Shown: positions 56,293 through 64,000 of the stretch, piece after piece
How positions within the stretch are numbered: position 1 is the first letter of the stretch
How the letters are laid out: every line of letters starts with the position of its first letter
Assembly (NCBI GenBank): GCA_907165135.1
Contig: OU015567.1
Coordinates: 9,677,001 to 9,741,000 of the forward strand
Direction: 5' to 3'
DNA from: Oikopleura dioica
Lineage: Eukaryota; Chordata; Appendicularia; Copelata; Oikopleuridae
Length of the DNA stretch: 64,000 nt
Notes under the pieces: generated by a model
The model's input: only the letters and a program-made list of their open reading frames with translations
What the model was told of the DNA's origin: nothing
Database searches by the model: none
Position numbers and translations under genes: made by a program

Positions 56293-58775
56293 TTATTGGT
56301 TCCAATAACCATGAGCATTTCTTTTCCATTTCGATTCTTTCTTCGACGCATCATCAGCTGGAACATTCGATTTCTTAAATTTCTCATCCATGACGAGCGA
56401 TAACTTTTTCCCGACGTCATCTTCAGTAACTTTTCTCATTACAAGCCAGTGAATCCAGTTTTCTTCGTCTGTTCCGAACTCGAAAATCTCATCTTGCTGC
56501 AACTGTTTCCCCTCTATTAGACGGTAAATCTGGCTGGGGGTAGATAAAAAAAACTAACCTAAAAACCAGAGAGCAACAGTATCTTCTGGTGCAGCAAATT
56601 TAAATCTCGCTTCATTACCAACACTTTCAGAAATTATTTTCCAGAGAGGACCCATTTCTCTCAGAGAGTGAGTGCTAATTCTCCTTGGATTTTTTTCATG
56701 CGCGCTTTTGGCAAGACAATTTTTGGCATCTTTTATTATGTACCCTTGATAAGTTAAAAAGACAGTAAAGGTTTTACAGTGAATTTTGTAGCAACTTCTT
56801 TATGCTGATCGATCTTGGTAAATATCTTGAAGACGATGTTCTTTATATGCGGCGAATTTCTTCATCAATCCTAAGAAATGTAGAGGATAAATTCAATGTT
56901 AATTTACCTTCGTATTGAATGCCTGGAAAATGGAGGCACATGGTCTCTTTTGAACTCTTTTCCTTCCAGTGCGCTTCTTCCAAGGATTTTGGCCGGGCGA
57001 GTCCCGCTTTCTTTCGAATAATTCCTGTATAAAAGAGGTCTTCAACTCTAAAGTCGTGGCGGCGCGTTGTTGAAGCAGTTTTGTAGATTTCTTTGGCAGT
57101 GTATCCAGTGCAAGCTTGGCACTGTCCGTTGCAGTAGCTTGGGATATTATAAATTGAAGGCCACTGATCGCGCCAGATGAAGTATTTTCCGGAGTATGGT
57201 GGTTTTCGCAAGGAAATCGGGCGCCCTCGGAGGCAGAACATTTCGTCCTGAGATCCGGTAAACAAATTATACAGTCTTTCATGTGGTTTTACTTTGCTCT
57301 CAGCGGATAAATTCGGAGTCTTTAAAATCCTTCCCTGTCAAATCTAACGAGCGTATCATCGTCAACAAAGGCCACAGGCAGGTCTGAGTTGGGACAAAAA
57401 TCATTGTAAAATTGATACCCAAGAAACGTTTTTATCGGCAAGTTGTCATACGTATCTTCAAAATCTCCCACTATCAAGTCGCCGTTTTCGTCAGCTTCTT
57501 TCTGGATCTCTTCTTTGTTGTCTCCGTCTCCGAGGAGGAAGTAAAGATTCATATTTGGCTGAAGAAGTTTTGCATGTTCGCGAAAAGCCTGACGATTTGA
57601 TGGGCCACGAGAAAGTTTTACTCGACTTTAATTGAGTTTTATTTGAGTTTTGAGCAAAACTTTTGAGATTTTATTAAGTCTTTTTTATTCGATAATTAAA
57701 CTCTTTCTTGTTTTAACAAAGACGGTTATTTCTGCCTCACATTTCTGAGTCGGTTTCATCAAATAGTTTATGTGTTGTGTTGGAGAATCTTCTCGATAAA
57801 TGACTGGAAGCTCGTCAGATTTGATATAGTTGTCCATCTGAAAGAGTCCCTGAAGCTTCATATTTTGTACAATGGGTGGTCCAACAAAGGAATCTTTCAT
57901 GTAAACGCCATCTTTATCCATGAGTTTTGCCATGGCGAGATGGTACTGGAAAAAGCAGTGACCAGGCTGTAGATTGTAGTTTGACGCAGTATGCTTTTTG
58001 TGTCTTTTCGTTAGTTTTGAAATTGATATCTGATTGAAAGGATTAATTTAAAAGAGAATCTAATTCAAAACTCAAATATAAATGCAACAAGAACTGGGTC
58101 CAAAAGCATGCGTTGATTCTTGCTTGAAACAATACAGTCCCTTCCTTTGCTATTGTAGTATTCTATGTATTCAACCACTTCAGGGTCGAAAGAACACTCG
58201 TAAGAGCAATGATGATTTTGAGGACTTATGTACTGAAATTGCTTCTCATTCTTCAATAGTGGCTTCAGATCTTTGATATTTTGTAGAACATCTGTTTTAT
58301 CGCTCAAAATAAGGATTTTATCGAAGAGCTCCAGTTTAGAAATTAATCCAGCGGGCCAAGGATTCACCCAAAAGTCGAATTCCAAGAATTCCTCGTACTC
58401 GATGTTTTCGGGGTTTTTGACGACAAAAATCGGTTCGATGTACACTTCAGGATAGAGTAGCTTCAGATATCTGTAATTTTGGCGTTGTGCTTGAATTATG
58501 CTCTCTTGGCTTTCCGTATCGTCGTCGTAAAGGTGGATTACAGCGAGTTTGTACTCAGTTCTAATATCTTCTTGCAGAAAGAGACCTGATGCGTTTTAAT
58601 TTATGCGAAATTCTAAACCTGTACCTGGGTCATTCATATGCACATTCTGTGACGCTTCAGTAAGCACCGCTCGTACAGGAGCTATCCCGATCTCTGCTTG
58701 ATCAACTTCATAAAATAAAAGAAACACGCTCGAAACAATAAGTATCGAAATAAAAAGTGAAATATTTCTCCTCAT
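56293..58775 (-). CDS. GT31-type glycosyltransferase, large type II protein
   Basis: Seven exons (58625-58775, 58089-58585, 57702-58029, 56908-57620, 56835-56870, 56559-56744, 56293-56513) give about 710 residues after a 1-nt correction. MRRNISLFISILIVSSVFLLFYEVD is a signal anchor. A central region of about 270 residues has no motif I recognise (it includes a LFDKILILSDKTDV stretch). Then comes a beta-1,3-glycosyltransferase (GT31) module: NRQAFREHAK, NLYFLLG, GDLIVGDFEDTYDNLPIKT, the DDD metal motif in AFVDDDTLV, YCNGQCQACTGYT and VEDLFYTGI. A last domain of about 130 residues follows (WKIISESVG, DTVALWFLEG). Near 57325 the frame slips by one nt, or a 29-nt mini-intron is used. A Golgi enzyme is inferred; the acceptor and donor are unknown. 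Confidence 0.75.
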
Positions 58776-59274
58776 AATCCTCAAATGTCCATCTTCGAAT
58801 AAAGTTTTCTCTGGCCGCTTTTTGTTTACTGCAGATGTGATGACCTTTATATTGAATAAGGATAATAGACCCCGAAGGAGAGGTGCTTCCAAATGAATTC
58901 TGACGTGAAAGAATTTATCTCATTTTCTTATATAATTTCATAATTGAGATTCTTTGCCGCAGAAAATTTCCGGGGAAAAATGTTCTGTTTTCGTATCTTT
59001 ACAAAAGGCGGAAAAGCTTTCTGGCGTAAAACGTAAATGCTAAATCATATCCTGACAATTAAAAGGGCTTTTCGACAACGGACGAAAGAATCTCTTGAAA
59101 ACAAAGAATTGACTGCTTCATAAAAAAGTTGTATTTTTTTTGAGTTTTTTTTTGCTTTTTTTTTTATTATTGGAAATTTGAATAGTAAATAACTACAGAT
59201 TAACAGCTAAGAAATGAAAGGAATTGGAAGGCATAAATATTTGGAGAAATCTCCGGAAAAGAAGTTACAGGTTT
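58776..59274. other. Intergenic gap
   Basis: 500 bp between the glycosyltransferase start and the end of micro-HLH gene 2 (both minus). T-rich runs dominate near 59130-59170. No feature recognised. Confidence 0.35.
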
Positions 59275-59454
59275 TCAGATTCGGAGGACGAGTTCAAGCT
59301 TTTTAATGTACTCGCATGCGGCAGTGACGATTTCAGCCTCGTCGTCGCTTTCGAATCCGGCTTGTGAATGATTGAGGATCATTTTGAGCATGTCGAGGCA
59401 GTCCTCCTCGGAGTTGAGCTGGGAGAGGTTGATGTTTTGTCCTTCAGTGATCAT
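59275..59454 (-). CDS. Micro-HLH protein 2 (Id-like, no basic region)
   Basis: A single exon on the minus strand encodes 59 residues. NSEEDCLDMLKMIL is helix 1 and DEAEIVTAACEYIKKLELVL helix 2, nearly identical to the 65-residue protein at 38088-38285; the shared blocks SEEDCLDMLK and IVTAAC are exact. There is no basic region. By analogy with Id proteins it may antagonise bHLH factors, which is inference. The frame is too short for most gene finders. A TATA box lies upstream and promoter blocks are shared with the paralogue, which supports both as real genes. Confidence 0.72.
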   Translation of the reverse strand: MITEGQNINLSQLNSEEDCLDMLKMILNHSQAGFESDDEAEIVTAACEYIKKLELVLRI

Positions 59455-59529
59455 TTTGGATTTTTGCTTTTGAGGCTTTGCTTCTTGCAGGAGAATGTGT
59501 TGTGATAATTTCCTGAGACTCGAGCGACG

Positions 59530-59537
59530 TATTTATA
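59530..59537 (-). promoter_or_regulatory. TATA box of micro-HLH gene 2
   Basis: Reads TATAAATA on the minus strand, about 75 bp upstream of the start codon, with AGCACCATCTTACGG just upstream at the same spacing as in the paralogue. Confidence 0.65.
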
Positions 59538-61613
59538 ACGGAACCAGCCGTAAGATGGTGCTGCGCGGAAGGGGTTCTTAAAGAGGGCGCGGCGCATCTC
59601 GCAGGTGTTGATCATATCGTTTGATAATTTTATCGCTCAGCTTGTGCTTTTAGTACCTCAATTATACAGGGTAGGATGTGTTTGAAGTTCTGATGCTTCC
59701 GTCATTCTCAGCAGATGCAAATGTCTGCAGCTTGGCAGTTATTCTTCTTTGCCTCTCTGAAGTTGGCCCGGCTTAGTTATTTTATATAACAAAATTTGCA
59801 ATTATTCATGACGCATAATACTGATGCTACATTAGGCTTGAGACTCGGTTCTTCAGCTACGATTCTTTGATAATACTTGAACATTTGCGCCAAGTTAGAT
59901 GTCTGCACTAGTTGTTCGTAATTATTTTGAATACAAGGCATACGATTTTCATCAGTTTAACTAAAACCAATAATTGTCCAATTGAAATTATCAAGCAATC
60001 ATATTCTTATTCTCTTTTTGTTAATTAGAATAAGGTTTCAGATCTTTCATACTTTGTAAAACATTTGTTTCCTCGCTCAAAACAGGGTTTTTATTCTAAA
60101 TAATCGTTACTGTTAATTAAAACATGAAGATACACTAGTTTATAATCTTCATCTGTCTTCAAACCATCAATAGAAATTAAAGATATTAGTTTTCTCAAGT
60201 ATACGGTATACCTCGGAAACATCCAATTATCAGTCCTTGCAAATTGCAATGAAAACTATGAGCATTTGAATATTCCAACTTCCGGTTGATGCGTGAAATC
60301 AAAATCTTTCTGGGAGAGGCTGTTTCTGTCTCAAAAGCACCTGGGGATTACAATTGATGTCCTCATTCCCAGTACCTCCCGTATTTGCTCGTTCTAATTG
60401 AGCAATTTGTCCGATTACCATCGCCAAAAAGGGATCTGTTTATTTGTCCGATAGACAGGGGCAGGTCACCGCGGCAATAAAACTTTGAAAATGATCCTCA
60501 ATCCACATCTGGGGGAAAAACTAGGCTGTTTGTGAGCATCAAGTGTCTGGAAAGCAACGCGTTCGGTTTTTTAGGGACATGACTAGCAGAATTACTGCCG
60601 CAATAAATCCATATTCCGAATATCATATTCGACTAAGAAATATCGTATTTCGATTAGTGTGAGCGCACAAGATTTACTACGGAGAACAAAGATCTTTTGA
60701 AAACGGTTTTGTCAAAAGTAAAGGTGTTCTCTAAGAAGTTTATGATATCTGCGCCAGTCTACCAGTAGTTTTATCTTTGTTATCAACTAATTCTCTAAAT
60801 GATCAAACGAATCGTCGATTTTCTTTTAGATTTTCTTGTTCTCGACTTTTCTACAAGAAAATCGACGATTAGTTCGATCATTTAGAAAATTAGTTGATAA
60901 CAAAGATTAAACTCCTAATTTATGTTATATATATATTGTTTACGAAGCTAACATCTGCTGAAATTATTCGGTTTCGCTTCGCTGTTCACTAATTCTTTGT
61001 TTCAGAGAGAATTCATATGCCTGATCTCGAGTTATACTCAATTGATACTACCTCATGGTAAATCATTCGATATCAGATTGCTTCGTTTTTCTTTCAACGA
61101 AAAGCAACCAGTCTATCAGACCCGTTGTCTATTTGCAAAAAGAAAAGAACGCCACCCATCTTCGACGAGACATCGCAGAATGCGCTTTCGGTGCGTTTTC
61201 AGCCTTTAGCGTTCGCGGATTGGCTGAGCCCGTTGAGCTCGCTCTTCGAAATTGGCCCAGAGAAACGATCGAAATTCCTGTCGTGTTTGATAAACTACGT
61301 GTCCAACCCGAAAATAAACAAAAATTGCAGAAAACCGGGTTCAGAGGCCACTGCTCAAATTAATATTTAACCCCAACTTTCAATCGCTGGCATGCATCCT
61401 GTCATTAATTCCCGCTGATTTTTATGTGCAGAGTTCTTGCTTACAGACGTCTCGGGAAAATATTGTGTTATTTTTGAAAAAATTGATTCAGAGTGCAAAC
61501 GATGGATAGGGAATACTGCGGCTTTCTCCAGAAAGTTTAGATTTTCTCCGTTTTTTTTTTTTCTTCGTCGAGCAGTGGAAATCGTCAGCTACAGTCAGGA
61601 GAAAGCTACAGAG
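59538..61613. other. Sparse 2-kb region
   Basis: No supported gene. It contains a long hairpin (reported separately) and otherwise AT-rich sequence with short, unconvincing frames. Pieces near 61000-61370 read as open frames but have no family match or consistent splice structure. Confidence 0.4.
60775..60905. repeat. Long inverted repeat (hairpin)
   Basis: Arms 60775-60825 and 60855-60905, each 51 bp, are complementary with only a few mismatches, separated by a loop of about 29 bp. The left arm starts CTTTGTTATCAACTAATT and the right arm ends with its complement. It could be a small foldback element or a source of a hairpin RNA. Confidence 0.85.
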
Positions 61614-64000
61614 ATGAGCGCGGAGAGAGAAAGAAGATTCTTCCTAGCCTCGTGCTGCTTTTGGTTTCTTTTGTCAGGCATAGAATATAGTATAGGAATG
61701 TTGTTACATAGAATTGAATACGGATCGTTGGTATGAATAAAGACATAACAATTTATTCAAAACTTGTGGATAATCGTTTTCACATGAATGGTCATTTCCG
61801 GCAGGATAACAATTCCTCAATCTTAAGCCTTTCATACTTTCATCCTTTCTTTTTGATTCCCATGATTTTTATCATGGAGAGGGATTTTTACGCATTAATT
61901 GTCAATAATTATTTGTGTTATTGTTATTATTTAAAAATTAAAAAATGATAAACCATTAGTTTTATGTCTCGTTAAAACTGGCCATGAGACTTGCAAATAT
62001 TTGCCCTTTCTCTCTTTATTATGTGCAAAATTGCGTCAAAAAAACGACCTCGTCGTGAAAAAGTGCCCTTTGTAACAACCGAAAGTGCTTCCAACGATTC
62101 TGTACTACTTTCAAAGTGTCGGCGCGGGAATGAGCTACCACGGATATGGAATTGCTGCTCTGGCGTTTAGTGCGATGCTCAGTGCTCCAATCTACGCTAG
62201 AATCGGCGATAAGCTAATGTCGTGCAAGATGGTCTTGCAAGTGGGAATCGTGTTTTCGATCGTTGGAAACTTTGTATATTTCGCGTTTCCAAAGGCGAAT
62301 TTGATCGTCCTGGCGAGAATGATTTCGGGACTTGGATGGGGACTAGAAGGTTTGCTCAATTATCTTTTCCTCCGTAAACTTTCGTTCAGGTGCTCTAATG
62401 GGTCAAATCGGCAGAACATACAACCAAGAAAATAAGACCAAATCGTTGGCTCTTGCTCTTATCACTCGCCAAGCTGGAATCATTGCTGGCCCGCTTTCCG
62501 TGCAGTTCTTTGAAAATATCAAATTTTCCTTCACTGTTTTCGGGCTTTATATTGATGTAAATCAACACAACTTTCCCGGCTTTCTTCTTTGTAAGTCAGA
62601 ATAGACCTGAATAGCGAAGAATTGTTTTCTTACAAAAATTTCAAGGTATCGGATGGGCAATCGTCTGGATCTACATGCTACTGTTCTACCGCGATGCGGA
62701 GGCGCAGCCCGACGAAAACTGCAACTATCTGGTGATCGAAGAAAACGAATCATCCGAATCGCCTATGAAGAAAAATTCAAAGCTAACGAAAAGCTCGGAA
62801 TCGTTCAAGAACCAATCGTCGTCGCCGCTGTTTGCTCCTTCGCGACGTACTTGTTGCAGAGTGGGATGGAGTCCCTTATTACGCCATTTACGAGCCACTT
62901 CTTTGGCTGGGAACCAAAGGAGAACGCGTTTATGTACACTGTTGTTGGCCTGATCTCGTTTCTAGGTTATTTAAGGTGCGAAACATCAATGAGAATGAGC
63001 ATTTTTCTTTAATTTTTGAAATGGCCGAAATCAATGACATTTTAGTATTCAATTTCTCACAAAATGCACTGACGATCGTCACACTCTACTCGCCGGAATT
63101 TCCGCCTGTGCACTAGTCTTGGTAAAAACCCCTTTTGACCACAAAGTTTCTTATACTTTCCCTATTTTCAGTTGATGATCATCGCAATCATCCCCATCGC
63201 GACGTTCCGCGCCGAGTGGGTCTATCCACTGTTCTACATCGGAATCTTTCTCTTCTGCTGGTTCCTCCCTTACGTCGTCTCTTCATCCGCTTCCATTCTT
63301 TCCAAAGCAGCTTCAAAGGAACAGCAATCGCAGGCCCAAACGATCCGCACTTGCGGCGAAGTTGGCGCCCAAATCTTCGGCCCTTTTTGGGTCCCTTCCA
63401 TCTTCGAAATCTCCCAATCGCCCGGAATGGGCATTTTTGAATCTTCAATTCTAATGTGGCAACTTATCTTTATGACGCTGTGTATGGCATTGACGATAAT
63501 CAGCTGGGATTATATGAAGCCAGAAGGTATATTTTATTTACCGGCTTAGATAAGAAACACGTGCAGGGTTAAATTGGAATGGTCAGCGTACCGTGTGTCA
63601 TGATAATTTTTAAATCAATCAAATATAATTTTCCCAAAATATCGTATTAGATGATTATCATAATTGGCGATTATCTTATTCATATTTTGATCAACACGTG
63701 CTCTCGATTAGAATAGAGTACTATTGGATTGACGAACTTAAGTATTCAAAATATCTTCTCAAAACTAGTAGAAATAACTACAGTTGTTTGCAATTGCATC
63801 CTTTGATTAAATTTTCCTTCAGACGTGGAGCCGTATTTGGACCCAATCCTTCCGAGCGACGGGCTGGACCCAGTTGCCGGGCTGGCCAAGTACGACGATG
63901 ATTTGCTCGCCTCTCAAGCGTCGCTCCCGACTTCTATGATTTCGTCCCTTGCCGAATTGAATAAAAGGTCAAAACTGGACCATCGGATCCGCACAAGAAC
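61614..64000 (+). CDS. MFSD8-like major facilitator transporter (3' end outside window)
   Basis: Exons 61614-61689, 62086-62349, 62390-62590, 62646-62975, 63046-63121, 63172-63526 and 63823 to the window edge. The protein has the MFS layout of MFSD8/CLN7: six membrane segments with the loop motif AGMSYHGYGIAALAFSAMLSAPIYARIGDK between helices 2 and 3 and ISGLGWGLEGALMGQIGRTY in helix 4, a charged central loop, then the second half (CSFATYLLQSG, PFTSHFFGWEP). MFSD8 is a lysosomal chloride channel or transporter in vertebrates. In the central loop the frame slips by one nt at a run of five A near 62771; a GT-AG intron from 62732 to about 62797 is the alternative. The C-terminal tail is Asp/Leu/Ser-rich and cut by the window edge. 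Confidence 0.75.

Noticed and set aside
58596-58892. Upstream start at 58892 for the glycosyltransferase
   Set aside because: It would put about 40 residues with no pattern before the signal anchor; the Met at 58775 gives a classic type II N-terminus.

Overview
The window is eukaryotic DNA from a very compact animal genome. The genes include muscle myosin, beta-catenin, CaMKII, katanin p80, NF-YC, RIC1 and LYAR homologues. Most introns are 35-70 bp with GT-AG ends. Gene spacing is often below 300 bp, and several start codons sit 0-1 nt after a strong AG acceptor, which suggests spliced-leader trans-splicing. I infer a pelagic tunicate, most likely Oikopleura dioica or a close appendicularian. 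No spliced-leader gene or rRNA is present to prove it.

Layout. 0.6-8.2 kb: an unrecognised Cys-rich coiled-coil gene, a rolling-stone-like membrane protein, and a 15-exon minus-strand gene with AKAP2/MISP-like motifs and a probable GG-AG intron. 8.5-17.8 kb: histone H2B, a delta/theta glutathione S-transferase (minus), an aquaporin with an NPC first motif, and a sarcomeric-type myosin heavy chain. 18-25.2 kb: a coiled-coil gene (minus), katanin p80 carrying a 1.65-kb hAT-like element inside a coding exon, and CNEP1R1. 25.4-31.2 kb: beta-catenin and NF-YC. 31.5-34.8 kb: a CAMK-like kinase and CaMKII, 28 bp apart, probably an operon. 34.8-43.1 kb: a palindromic MITE, a tra2-like SR protein, a micro-HLH gene, two small unknown genes and a 3-kb gag-only LTR element with matching LTRs. 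43.5-56.2 kb: a Met-rich secreted repeat protein, a hexosaminidase-D relative lacking the catalytic Asp-Glu (minus), RIC1, LYAR with a long Ser/Glu/Lys tail, nucleolin-like RRM exons that may be spliced to it, and a p24/TMED protein. 56.3-64 kb: a GT31-type glycosyltransferase (minus), a second micro-HLH gene (minus), a 2.1-kb sparse region with a long hairpin, and an MFSD8-like transporter running off the end.

Gene structures were built by hand from splice signals, phase and family conservation. Where the exon sum is divisible by three and the protein matches a family along its length I am confident. Four loci (myosin, RRM exons, glycosyltransferase, MFSD8-like) need a 1-nt correction or an unusual intron. 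Together these suggest residual indel errors or polymorphism. The items most worth a second look are the transposon inside the katanin exon, the paired HLH-only micro-genes with a shared core promoter, the Met-rich repeat protein, and the possible LYAR-nucleolin fusion.
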